DNA of 5,698 nt from Gammaproteobacteria bacterium (GTDB taxonomy: Bacteria > Pseudomonadota > Gammaproteobacteria > GCA-001735895), in NCBI GenBank assembly GCA_027293245.1, contig JAPUFZ010000147.1:1-5698 (forward strand), given 5' to 3'. Below, one piece after another: positions 1 to 5,698 of this stretch. Positions within the stretch are counted from its first letter, which is position 1; each line of letters starts with the position of its first letter. A model generated the notes under the pieces. It was not told where the DNA came from. It did not search any database and worked only from the letters and a program-made list of their open reading frames with translations. The position numbers were made by a program, and so were the translations under genes.

Positions 1-373
1 CAGGATTTGTTCCATAATCTCTGCTTCCGGCACACACCAGCTATTGAGTATTGGGTCTACGAAAGAAGCACCTGGTCATCGGCATGCATGGCGGCTGAAA
101 TTTGGCAGGATTGACCGGCGGGAAGGAGCAATATTGGGCGCGCATACCACCAGGGTTGCCAGACCGTCGGCCTCGCTCAGCGGACGGGTCGGCACCGTGA
201 TACCGTAGCTGGCCGTAACCAGATTGTCCTCAGGCGCGAAGAATTCCTACCCGAGACTCTGTTTTTCCGCCAGCAGGTTGGCCTTTGCGCAGTGAATCGA
301 CAACACAGCTGAATGGAATGATCGGGTAGTCGTCGAGCAACAGGATACCTATTTTTTGGGGGCTGGCTATCAT
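1..373 (-). pseudogene. Decayed GlxA-family transcriptional regulator (N-terminal part, runs off window)
   Basis: Minus-strand reading from ATG at 373 gives MIASPQKIGILLLDDYPIIP followed by FSCVVDSLRK. This matches the start of GlxA-type regulators, where a DJ-1/PfpI-like (class I amidotransferase-like) sensor domain precedes an AraC HTH. After the Lys codon the frame shifts at the A run at 284-286. One extra A would explain it, since AAG GCC restores the family pattern LRKANLLA. The shifted frame continues ANLLAEKQSLG, a TAG stop (249-247) where a Trp is common, then EFFAPEDNLVTASYGITVPT, RPLSEADG and LATLVVCAPNI, ending near 130. Past that I see no convincing homology, though PEAEIMEQIL near 5-35 could be the start of the HTH region after a deletion. 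The gene starts 48 bp after gmaS on the same strand, with only a weak GGGG as ribosome site. Seen: frame break and stop. Inferred: former regulator of this operon. Confidence 0.72.
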
Positions 374-421
374 GTCATAACCCCAAAATCCGGGCGCGCT
401 CGTGGGTGAGTCAAAAATGAT

Positions 422-1738
422 TCAACAATCCAGAGTATTGTCACGCTCCCATTTGCTCAGATCTTTGGAGTAGCTGTCCCATTCTTCCAGTTTCAGCTTG
501 ACGAATGCATTCACCAGATCGTCACCAAGACCGGCTCGCAGTACCTTGTTCTTGTCGAACTGGCGCAACGCGTCGAGCATGTTGCCAGGCAGCTTCTTCG
601 CAGTCTTTACCCGATGACCTTCCTCATACATATTCAGATGGATCGGATCGCCGGGATCTCGATTGTTTTCGATTCCATCGAGTATTGAGGCGAGTATCCC
701 TGCCTGCATCAAGTAGGGATTTGCCGCACCATCCATCAAACGTAGCTCAAAGCGACCATCCTCTGGTACGCGTACCATGTGGGTGCGATTGTTACCACCG
801 TAGGTCACCGCATTCGGCGACCAGGTTGCTCCCGAAAGTGTACGTGGTGCACTGATTCGCTTGAACGAGTTGACCGTGGGATTGAAGATCGCGGTCAGAT
901 CTTCGGCACTGTGCATGATGCCGCCAAGTGCCTGGTAGGCCAGTGGTGACAACCCCAGTCCTCGCGGATCCTTCTTGTTGGTCGCAAACAGGTTCTTCTT
1001 GCCAGTCTTGTCCCACAGTGAGACGTGGGCATGACAACCGTTACCTGTCAAATGGGTAAAGGGTTTCGGCATGAAGGTCGCGCGCAGGCCGGCTTCTTCG
1101 GCGATGGTCTTGGTCATGTATTTGAAGAACACATGGCGATCGGCCGTCTTCAGTGCGTCGTCATAATCCCAGTTCATTTCAAACTGGCCGTTCGCATCTT
1201 CGTGATCGTTCTGGTACGGGTTCCAACCCATTTCCAGCATCGAATCGCAGATCTTGCCAATAACCGGATACTGACGCATCAACGCGAGCTGATCGTAGCA
1301 GGGCTTGGACTGAGTATCTCGGCTGTCTGCAATATCGGTACCATCGTGGTTGATCAGGTGAAATTCGCATTCAACACCGGTCTTCATGCGATAGCCTTTT
1401 TGCATCGCCTTGGCCAGCTGACGCTTCAAGGCAACACGCGGAGATGCCTCAACCTCCTTGCCATCCATCCACAAGTCGGACGCCACCCACCCGATCTCCG
1501 GTTTCCACGGTAACTGAATGAAACTGTCTGGATCGGGAACTCCAAACAGGTCCGGATGCGCTGGCGTCATATCCAGCCATGCGGCAAACCCGGCAAAACC
1601 AGCCCCGTTTTTCTGCATCCCCTTGATAGCGCGCGTCGGTACCAACTTGGCGCGTAACGAACCAAACAGATCAACCCAGCTCACCAGAAAATACTTGATG
1701 CCTCTTTCCTTCCCTATTTTCTCTAAATCTTTACTCAT
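422..1738 (-). CDS. gmaS: Gamma-glutamylmethylamide synthetase (glutamine synthetase family)
   Basis: ATP-dependent ligation of methylamine to L-glutamate, giving gamma-glutamylmethylamide, the first cytoplasmic step of the N-methylglutamate pathway. The 438-residue protein has the full glutamine synthetase layout. The N-terminal beta-grasp has WVDLFGSLRAKLVP at 21-34. The catalytic domain has metal/glutamate ligands ECEFHL (123-128) and NGQFEMNW (183-190), KP in FMPKPF (222-227), the NGCHAHVSLWD strand (233-243), NSFKR (290-294), NRT with a following Arg (317-323) and RFELRLMDGAANPYL (329-343). The last segment, with MDGAANPYL instead of the PDPSxNPYL usual in GlnA, and the short length (GlnA is about 470) point to GmaS/GlnT rather than housekeeping GlnA; no adenylylation-site region is evident. 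The ATG at 1738 has AGGAG at 1748-1752, 9 nt upstream. It follows mgsC by 46 bp, and this context makes GmaS much likelier than another amine-glutamate ligase. Confidence 0.9.
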   Translation of the reverse strand: MSKDLEKIGKERGIKYFLVSWVDLFGSLRAKLVPTRAIKGMQKNGAGFAGFAAWLDMTPAHPDLFGVPDPDSFIQLPWKPEIGWVASDLWMDGKEVEASPRVALKRQLAKAMQKGYRMKTGVECEFHLINHDGTDIADSRDTQSKPCYDQLALMRQYPVIGKICDSMLEMGWNPYQNDHEDANGQFEMNWDYDDALKTADRHVFFKYMTKTIAEEAGLRATFMPKPFTHLTGNGCHAHVSLWDKTGKKNLFATNKKDPRGLGLSPLAYQALGGIMHSAEDLTAIFNPTVNSFKRISAPRTLSGATWSPNAVTYGGNNRTHMVRVPEDGRFELRLMDGAANPYLMQAGILASILDGIENNRDPGDPIHLNMYEEGHRVKTAKKLPGNMLDALRQFDKNKVLRAGLGDDLVNAFVKLKLEEWDSYSKDLSKWERDNTLDC

Positions 1739-1784
1739 TTTGGTTCTCTCCTCACGAATTTCGCTGTTGTATTCGATTGATCTA

Positions 1785-3110
1785 TTAGAAACCCTGCCCA
1801 GGAATCCAGCTGGTGCCTGCCAGTGGAACCTTGGCCATTGCCGACGCTTCGACCGTCAGCGCCACCATATCCTCGGGCTCGAGGTTATGAACGTGATTGT
1901 GACCACAGGCGCGAGCCAGCCTCTGCAGCTCGAGGGTCAGGCAGTTCAGGTAGTTGGCTATACGGCGTCCGCCCAGTTTGGGGTCGAGGTTTTTCGACAG
2001 CTCCGGAGTCTGAGTCGATATACCGCTCGGGTCCTTGCCGTCCTGGTAATCGTCGTAGTAACCAGCCGATGTACCCAGCTTGTTATACTCCTTTTCGTAT
2101 TTGGGGCTGTTATCGCCCAGCGCGATCAACGCCGCGGTGCCGATAGAGGCCACGTCCGCGCCGAGCGCGAGCGCCTTGGCGACGTCGGCGCCGGTGCGGA
2201 TACCACCGGAGACGATCAACTGTACCTTGCGGTGCATGCCCATATCCTTGAGCGCCTCGACCGCCAGGCGTGTTGCCGGCAACGTGGGAATCCCCACGTG
2301 CTCAATAAACACATCCTGGGTTGCAGCGGTGCCGCCCTGCATGCCGTCGACGACAACGACGTCGGCGCCGGCCTTGACCGCTAGGGTGGTGTCGTAATAG
2401 GTACGTGTCGCACCAACCTTGACGTAAATTGGCACCTGCCAGTCGGTAATCTCGCGCAACTCGGCGATCTTGATTTGCAGATCATCGGGACCGGTCCAAT
2501 CGGGATGGCGACAGGCGCTGCGCTGATCGATACCCTTGGGCAGGTTACGCATCTCGGCGACGCGGTCCGAGATTTTTTGCCCTAGCAGCATACCGCCGCC
2601 GCCAGGTTTAGCACCCTGCCCCGCAACTACTTCGATCGCGTCGGCTTTGCGCAGGTCGTCCGGGTTCATGCCGTAACGCGACGGCAGGTACTGGTACACC
2701 AGGATCTTGGACTGGCCACGTTCCTCTGGCGTCATACCGCCGTCACCGGTGGTGGTACTGGTGCCCATGATGCTCGCGCCACGTCCCAGCGACTCCTTGG
2801 CCTGCGCCGACAGGGCGCCGAAGCTCATCCCGGCGATGGTGATCGGAATCTTTAGCTCGATCGGTTTTTTGGCGTAGCGGGTGCCCAACACAACGTTGGT
2901 GTCGCAGCGCTCACGATAACCTTCCAGCGGGTAGCGTGAAATACTCGAACCGAGGAAAAGTAAGTCATCGAAAGTCGGGATGTGCCGCTTGGCGCCGCCA
3001 CCGCGAATGTCGTAAATGCCCTGGTCAGCCGCACGCTGAATTTCAGCAATGACGTGACGCGGGAAAGTGTGTGACTCGCGCAGGCGAGATTTGAATTCGT
3101 CGTTACTCAT
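1785..3110 (-). CDS. mgsC: N-methylglutamate synthase subunit C (FMN-binding glutamate synthase domain)
   Basis: Catalytic FMN subunit of N-methylglutamate synthase, equivalent to the central/FMN-binding synthase domain of GltB. The 441-residue protein shows the (beta/alpha)8 barrel signatures in order: MSFGALS (95-101), GTSTTTGDGGM (116-126), the GQGAKPGGGGMLLG phosphate-binding loop (164-177), VKVG (230-233), DGMQGGTAATQ (255-265) and GGIRTGADVAKALALGAD (302-319). The C-terminal part, where GltB places its CxxxxxCxxxxC iron-sulphur ligands, reads ARACGHNHVHNLEPED (399-414) with only Cys390 and Cys402. To my knowledge this is normal for the MgsC/GlxD branch, but I could not check it by alignment. 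The start is ATG at 3110: AGGAGA (3118-3123) lies 7 nt before it, whereas the in-frame TTG at 3116 would be only 1 nt from that site. The gene begins 11 nt after the mgsB stop, suggesting translational coupling. Confidence 0.9.
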   Translation of the reverse strand: MSNDEFKSRLRESHTFPRHVIAEIQRAADQGIYDIRGGGAKRHIPTFDDLLFLGSSISRYPLEGYRERCDTNVVLGTRYAKKPIELKIPITIAGMSFGALSAQAKESLGRGASIMGTSTTTGDGGMTPEERGQSKILVYQYLPSRYGMNPDDLRKADAIEVVAGQGAKPGGGGMLLGQKISDRVAEMRNLPKGIDQRSACRHPDWTGPDDLQIKIAELREITDWQVPIYVKVGATRTYYDTTLAVKAGADVVVVDGMQGGTAATQDVFIEHVGIPTLPATRLAVEALKDMGMHRKVQLIVSGGIRTGADVAKALALGADVASIGTAALIALGDNSPKYEKEYNKLGTSAGYYDDYQDGKDPSGISTQTPELSKNLDPKLGGRRIANYLNCLTLELQRLARACGHNHVHNLEPEDMVALTVEASAMAKVPLAGTSWIPGQGF

Positions 3111-3117
3111 TGTCAAT

Positions 3118-3123
3118 TCTCCT
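3118..3123 (-). promoter_or_regulatory. Ribosome binding site of mgsC, decides the start
   Basis: The minus strand reads TAGGAGAATTGACAATG here. The AGGAGA overlaps the mgsB TAG stop and sits 7 nt from the ATG at 3110. It therefore favours that ATG over the TTG two codons upstream. Confidence 0.75.
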
Positions 3124-3802
3124 AGTACTCGCCAGTGTGATCGATATTGAAGTTGTAAAGTTTGCGCGCAGAGCCGTAGCGTTTAAACCGCGATACGTCC
3201 CTGTCGCTCATGCCGGCTCTTTCCAGTAACTCACTGAGCTCGGCCAAATGCTCGTCTTGCATCGGCTTTTCGACGCAGTCGGCGCCCAAGCTCGCAACCT
3301 CTCCACCCACGTAAAAACGCGTCTCGTAGCAGGAATCACCGAGCGCGTCACCGGCATCGCCACAAACAACCATGCGGCCGGACTGCGCCATGAAACCGGA
3401 CATGTGACCGACGGAACCGCCGACGACGATATCGACGCCCTTCATCGAGATACCGCAGCGCGCCGCGGTATCACCTTCGATGATGACCATGCCGCCGTGG
3501 CCGGTGGCCGCGCAATACTGGGAAGCGCTACCCTTGACTTGAACCGTCCCGGACATGATGTTTTCCGCGCAGCCCGAACCAGCATTGCCGTTTATGGTGA
3601 TGTTGGCTTCCTTGTTCATTCCACCGCAGTAGTATCCGGCATGACCGTTAACCGTGATATCGCAGGGGTACATGTTGCCGACCGCGATCGAGTGCTTGCC
3701 GCCGGGATTGTTAACCTCGAATTTCTGGTTGGCCGCGGAATCCTCGTGCAGCACCTGGTTCAGTTCGCGCACCGTATTATCTTTCAAATCGAATGTAGTC
3801 AT
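3122..3802 (-). CDS. mgsB: N-methylglutamate synthase subunit B (GXGXG beta-helix domain)
   Basis: Structural subunit of N-methylglutamate synthase, equivalent to the C-terminal GXGXG domain of glutamate synthase GltB. The 226-residue protein is mostly a right-handed beta-helix of glycine-rich turns, seen as NGHAGYYCGG (52-61), NGNAGSGCAENIMSG (71-85), KGSASQYCAATGHGG (90-104), EGDTAARCGISMKG (109-122), GGSVGHMSGFMAQSG (128-142) and CGDAGDALGDS (147-157). A helical tail (about 180-226) ends FNIDHTGEY. In GltB this fold packs against the FMN domain and stabilises the enzyme core; the same role is inferred here. The reading frame stays open up to ATG 4027 inside mgsA, but that extension is unrelated antisense-like sequence. 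ATG 3802 is chosen because MTTFDLKDNTVRELN fits the family start and GGGAG (3810-3814) lies 7 nt upstream. It starts 4 nt after the mgsA stop. Cysteines are frequent (8), with no clear metal-site pattern. Confidence 0.9.
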   Translation of the reverse strand: MTTFDLKDNTVRELNQVLHEDSAANQKFEVNNPGGKHSIAVGNMYPCDITVNGHAGYYCGGMNKEANITINGNAGSGCAENIMSGTVQVKGSASQYCAATGHGGMVIIEGDTAARCGISMKGVDIVVGGSVGHMSGFMAQSGRMVVCGDAGDALGDSCYETRFYVGGEVASLGADCVEKPMQDEHLAELSELLERAGMSDRDVSRFKRYGSARKLYNFNIDHTGEY

Positions 3803-3806
3803 TTGC

Positions 3807-4706
3807 TTACTCCCGGTACCAGCTATAGATTTCGGTTGGTTTCGGCTCCCAGATTCTGGCGTTTTCAACACCCGGAAGCTGGGCGATGGAGCGAAACTCA
3901 GAAGCCATCGCAGCCCAGTCGTCGGTTTCCGCCATGACCGCTGGCTTGGCGCCGATCGGATCGGTGACCACAGCAAAACCATCCTTGCTGCCGATGGCGA
4001 ATGTATAGAAACCGTCGAGATCCTCAATCGCGTGCTTGATCGCCTCGTCGAGGGAATCTCCTTCGTGCATGCGCCAGGTCAGGTAACCAGCCGCGACTTC
4101 GCTGTCGTTGTCGGTTTCGAACTTGATGCCCTGTGTGCGCAGAAAATCACGCAGGCGGTTGTGATTCGATAATGAACCGTTGTGCACCAGGCAAAGATCC
4201 TTGCCGGTGGAAAACGGATGCGAATGCTCGGTGGTGACCGCCGATTCGGTGGCCATGCGGGTATGCCCCAGCGCATGGGTGCCACTATAACTTTCGAGAT
4301 CAAAGTTTTCGATGAACTCGGCCGGCAGACCAATGTCCTTGAAAATTTCGATCACTTCACCGACACCGTTGATTCGTAACTCGGGATGCTGTTCCTGCAA
4401 CCAGTTCTGCACCAGTGTCGGGTCGGCGACAACCTTGATCACCGCTTGGTCACGGCGATTGGTGACAACGGCATCTATATCGAAAACCTGCATCAGACCC
4501 TTGTGCAGATCGCCCCAGGCATAGTCCCCGCTCGGCGCAAGCACAGTCAGCTTGGTGGCGCCCGCTTCGACCGGATCGTGATACACAGCAACCCCTGCGC
4601 TATCCGGTCCACGCTCGGTCATTTCGATGAGCATGTCCGACAGCAATTTTCCCAGGTCTTTTTCCAGTTCAGGATTCTTGATAAACAATCCGACAATTCC
4701 GCACAT
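3807..4706 (-). CDS. mgsA: N-methylglutamate synthase subunit A (class II glutamine amidotransferase)
   Basis: Amidotransferase subunit of N-methylglutamate synthase, equivalent to the N-terminal Ntn-hydrolase domain of GltB. It is expected to cleave gamma-glutamylmethylamide and channel methylamine to MgsC. The 299-residue protein begins MCGIVGLF, so Cys2 becomes the N-terminal nucleophile after methionine removal. Further class II motifs are RGPDSAG (32-38), GHTRMAT (147-153), HSHPF (161-165), LVHNGSLSNHNRLR (173-186) with the conserved HNG, DNDSEV (199-204), DGFYTFAIGS (231-240) and DPIGAKP (249-255). About 100 residues between RGPDS and GHTRMAT are longer than in PurF-type domains. It ends at the domain boundary with no synthase domain attached. 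ATG 4706 is preceded by GAGGG (4714-4718), 7 nt away, and is the first gene after the promoter at 4743-4771. A stand-alone GlxB-type amidotransferase is the alternative name for the same family. Confidence 0.9.
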   Translation of the reverse strand: MCGIVGLFIKNPELEKDLGKLLSDMLIEMTERGPDSAGVAVYHDPVEAGATKLTVLAPSGDYAWGDLHKGLMQVFDIDAVVTNRRDQAVIKVVADPTLVQNWLQEQHPELRINGVGEVIEIFKDIGLPAEFIENFDLESYSGTHALGHTRMATESAVTTEHSHPFSTGKDLCLVHNGSLSNHNRLRDFLRTQGIKFETDNDSEVAAGYLTWRMHEGDSLDEAIKHAIEDLDGFYTFAIGSKDGFAVVTDPIGAKPAVMAETDDWAAMASEFRSIAQLPGVENARIWEPKPTEIYSWYRE

Positions 4707-4742
4707 TGTTCTACCCTCAGTTCGGTTGGCTTAGTGCCAGGC

Positions 4743-4771
4743 AAGCTAAAGTAATAAAAATATTTTGTCAA
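4743..4771 (-). promoter_or_regulatory. Sigma-70-type promoter for mgsABC-gmaS
   Basis: On the minus strand the -35 box is a perfect TTGACA (4771-4766) and, after a 17-nt spacer rich in A and T, the -10 box is TAGCTT (4748-4743, 3 of 6 matches). Transcription would start near 4736, giving a leader of about 30 nt before the mgsA ATG. The weak -10 box suggests help from an activator. A second TATAAT lies at 4811-4806 but has no good -35 box. Confidence 0.55.
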
Positions 4772-4787
4772 CTGGTATGAATATTTA

Positions 4788-4802
4788 TTTCCTATTAGGA
4801 AA
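4788..4802. promoter_or_regulatory. Perfect palindrome upstream of the mgs promoter, candidate operator
   Basis: TTTCCTATTAGGAAA has two perfect 7-nt arms around a single central base. It lies 16 nt upstream of the -35 box, centred about 60 nt before the predicted transcription start, where class I activators usually bind. It would also cover the start of any transcript from the TATAAT at 4806-4811, so repression of a second promoter is possible. The cognate protein is not known from the sequence. Confidence 0.45.
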
Positions 4803-4847
4803 CTTATTATACTTAACTTCCATGCCTCATAGCGGCAAAATAATGAT

Positions 4848-5045
4848 TCAGGATGACAATACGTACAGCCCGAAACAGCAGGTCAGCCCACCGATCGAAA
4901 GCTGTAAGCTGCTATGGAGCCCGCCTCGTGTCCGGGCGGAAATCGCCAATGGAATTGAAATTACCTAGGAAAACAACAACATACCGGCGATCGATCCGAC
5001 CCCGAAAAGCGCTATCTAAAGCATCCCCATCCACAGGTACCCGAA
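4848..5045 (-). pseudogene. C-terminal remnant of a UreH/NicO-like membrane transporter
   Basis: One minus-strand frame from 5045 to the TGA at 4850-4848 reads GYLWMGML, TAG (5018-5016), IALFGVGSIAGMLLFS, TAG (4967-4965), VISIPLAISARTRGGLHSS, then LQLSIGGLTCCFGLYVLSS. The GVGSIAGM segment, the VISIPLxxSAR segment and the H-x-x-LQ-x-x-x-GL ending match the C-terminus of UreH-like/NicO/TauE-type membrane proteins (nickel/cobalt transport or urease accessory). In such proteins Tyr commonly stands where the first TAG is, and a Leu fits the second; each is one base change away. No frameshift occurs across about 65 codons, so decay looks fairly recent or slow. A TAA at 5051-5049 and AT-rich DNA follow upstream, so the N-terminal three quarters are gone. 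Two hydrophobic segments remain. Family assignment rests on recalled pattern, not alignment. Confidence 0.5.
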
Positions 5046-5180
5046 CATTTAATTTTGAAATACTTTCTTAATGAGGTCGTGAAAAATGTCGCTAAAACTC
5101 ACAGTAATAAATAGTCACACAGTTTAAGCATTCTACTTAATGTGAATTGGACATTTAGTATTTATTAATTTCAATTATAT

Positions 5181-5193
5181 TGACAAGTTAACA
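5181..5193. repeat. Diverged copy of the TGTCAAsTTrACA palindrome
   Basis: TGACAAGTTAACA matches the perfect palindrome at 5281-5293 at 11 of 13 positions. It lacks the GGTAC flank of the other two copies, so it may be unrelated AT-rich sequence. Confidence 0.35.
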
Positions 5194-5257
5194 ATTTTTG
5201 CAAAAACAGTTTCCCATGATTTCCATCGTGTTAAACCGTTAGATTTTTCCAGGGCGT

Positions 5258-5271
5258 GAAGGTATGCCTTC
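5258..5271. repeat. Small perfect hairpin
   Basis: GAAGG TATG CCTTC forms a perfect 5-bp stem with a 4-nt loop. It ends 4 nt before the first GGTACTGTCAA repeat, so it may belong to the same element. There is no T run for a terminator. Confidence 0.4.
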
Positions 5272-5275
5272 GGAG

Positions 5276-5293
5276 GGTACTGTCAAGTTGACA
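5276..5293 (+). repeat. 18-nt direct repeat, copy 1, with perfect 13-nt palindrome
   Basis: GGTACTGTCAAGTTGACA matches the copy at 5351-5368 at 16 of 18 positions, starting 75 bp earlier in the same orientation. Its last 13 nt, TGTCAAGTTGACA, form a perfect palindrome about a central G. The GGxACTGT start resembles terminal inverted repeats of IS6-family elements (IS26 begins GGCACTGTTGC), so an IS end is one reading; a protein-binding site is another. Confidence 0.5.
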
Positions 5294-5350
5294 AACGTTG
5301 GAAAAGTGGGCCGCGCTCATAGGCTCGTTCTTGTTCAACGGACGCACGTC

Positions 5351-5368
5351 GGTACTGTCAACTTAACA
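5351..5368 (+). repeat. 18-nt direct repeat, copy 2
   Basis: GGTACTGTCAACTTAACA differs from copy 1 at two positions, one being the palindrome centre and the other breaking one base pair. No transposase remnant is evident between or beside the two copies. Confidence 0.5.
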
Positions 5369-5404
5369 TGCCAAATTATACTATTCCCTCATGAAAACCT
5401 ATAA

Positions 5405-5431
5405 ATGATTTCGTTACCCAAGTGAAATCAT
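5405..5431. repeat. Inverted repeat with 8-bp perfect arms
   Basis: ATGATTTC (5405-5412) and GAAATCAT (5424-5431) are perfect complements around an 11-nt loop. There is no T run on either side, so a terminator is unlikely. Role unknown. Confidence 0.45.
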
Positions 5432-5438
5432 AGACATC

Positions 5439-5480
5439 ATAGGGTCAGACTCGATTGATTTCTTGAGTTCCATACCCCAT
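5439..5480. repeat. REP-like imperfect hairpin
   Basis: GGGT (5442-5445) and ACTC (5449-5452) pair with GAGT (5465-5468) and ACCC (5474-5477), leaving an internal bulge and a 12-nt loop; AT/AT at the outer ends also pairs. The GGGT foot and interrupted stem resemble repetitive extragenic palindromes, and the GGGTCAGACTCGATTGATT string recalls sequences seen near REP-associated tyrosine transposases. That link is from memory only. Confidence 0.35.
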
Positions 5481-5497
5481 AAAAAAGCCAGGCTTTT
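5481..5497 (-). terminator. Possible weak Rho-independent terminator on the minus strand
   Basis: The minus strand reads AAAAGCC T GGCTTTTTTAT, a palindromic stem of 6-7 bp with a very small loop ending in six T. Only three base pairs of each arm are G-C. It could end a minus-strand gene lying beyond 5500 or off the window. Confidence 0.3.
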
Positions 5498-5698
5498 ACA
5501 CGGATGAGCAGACTCGCCTTTATTGTGGTGCATGCCATACGGACATGATACCAATAGAGAAATCGTGCGCGAAACTCTGTTATTAATAATGTCTACCGAA
5601 TGGATAAGAAGCCATGGCCAAAATAATTATTCCGCGGGAGATTACCTAAATCTGATAGACGCCTAAAATATTTCCTCGGCAATTTCCTCATCGCTCAC

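Larger units (their letters stand above)
5046..5698. other. Gene-free AT-rich stretch with repeat debris
   Basis: No reading frame here has credible start, ribosome site and length. The base composition falls well below that of the operon. The stretch holds the 18-nt direct repeats, several inverted repeats and a REP-like hairpin listed separately, and looks like eroded intergenic or mobile-element sequence. The only protein-like trace is a short segment at 5467-5583 with a CGACH (CxxCH) motif, too short to call a gene. Confidence 0.5.

Noticed and set aside
374..421. Terminator after gmaS
   Set aside because: No stem with a following T run is present between the gmaS stop and the regulator start; read-through into the pseudogene is likely.
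1518..2384. Long plus-strand open frame of 288 codons
   Set aside because: It is antisense to gmaS and mgsC, both with clear family motifs; the translation looks random and has no ribosome site.
3248..3937. Plus-strand open frame of 229 codons
   Set aside because: It lies antisense to mgsB and the mgsA end. Its length reflects the codon bias of the real genes on the other strand.
3803..4027. N-terminal extension of mgsB to an ATG at 4027
   Set aside because: The extra 75 residues overlap the mgsA coding region in another frame and resemble no GXGXG protein; ATG 3802 has its own ribosome site.
4724..4739. TGGCAC on the minus strand as the -24 box of a sigma-54 promoter for mgsA
   Set aside because: The -24 box is perfect but the -12 position reads CAAC instead of TTGC, lacking the essential GC.
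4919..4939. CCGCC/GGCGG inverted repeat as a terminator
   Set aside because: The stem is only 5 bp with a 9-nt loop and no T run on either strand; it lies inside the transporter remnant.
4765..5071. Two short plus-strand open frames between the promoter and the AT-rich stretch
   Set aside because: They have no recognisable content and lie over the promoter/operator and the minus-strand transporter remnant.

Overview
The window carries one intact, tightly packed minus-strand operon of four genes, read from about 4706 down to 422. The genes are mgsA (class II amidotransferase subunit), mgsB (GXGXG beta-helix subunit), mgsC (FMN-binding glutamate-synthase-like subunit) and gmaS (gamma-glutamylmethylamide synthetase, a glutamine-synthetase relative). 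Together they form the first half of the N-methylglutamate pathway for methylamine use. GmaS joins methylamine to glutamate at the cost of ATP, giving gamma-glutamylmethylamide. MgsABC, a glutamate synthase split into separate subunits, then makes N-methylglutamate. The same block is annotated as glxBCD-glnT in rhizobia. The enzyme that releases formaldehyde and regenerates glutamate (N-methylglutamate dehydrogenase, mgdABCD) is not in the window.

Right of the operon, 4707-4850 holds a well-formed minus-strand promoter (perfect TTGACA, 17-nt spacer) and a perfect 15-nt palindrome just upstream of it, a good operator candidate. Beyond that, 4848-5045 is the decayed C-terminal end of a polytopic membrane protein resembling the UreH/NicO/TauE-type metal transporters, with two in-frame TAG stops. 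From about 5046 to 5698 the DNA is AT-rich and has no credible gene. It holds repeats: an 18-nt direct repeat containing a 13-nt palindrome, several inverted repeats, a REP-like imperfect hairpin and a possible minus-strand terminator.

Left of the operon, 1-373 (minus strand) is the decayed N-terminal part of a GlxA-family transcriptional regulator (DJ-1/PfpI-like sensor domain normally followed by an AraC-type HTH). It is broken by a one-base shift and a nonsense codon. It lies 48 bp downstream of gmaS on the same strand, and glxA-type genes are known neighbours of these operons, so it may be the operon's former regulator.

Gene content suggests a proteobacterium (alpha or gamma) using methylamine as nitrogen and/or carbon source. 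Intact, probably selected enzymes sit between two eroded genes and repeat debris. That fits a genome losing accessory genes, as in some host-associated or recently bottlenecked bacteria; this is inference. I see no undescribed system here. The most unusual points are the dead regulator beside a preserved operon, the operator palindrome and the repeats upstream.
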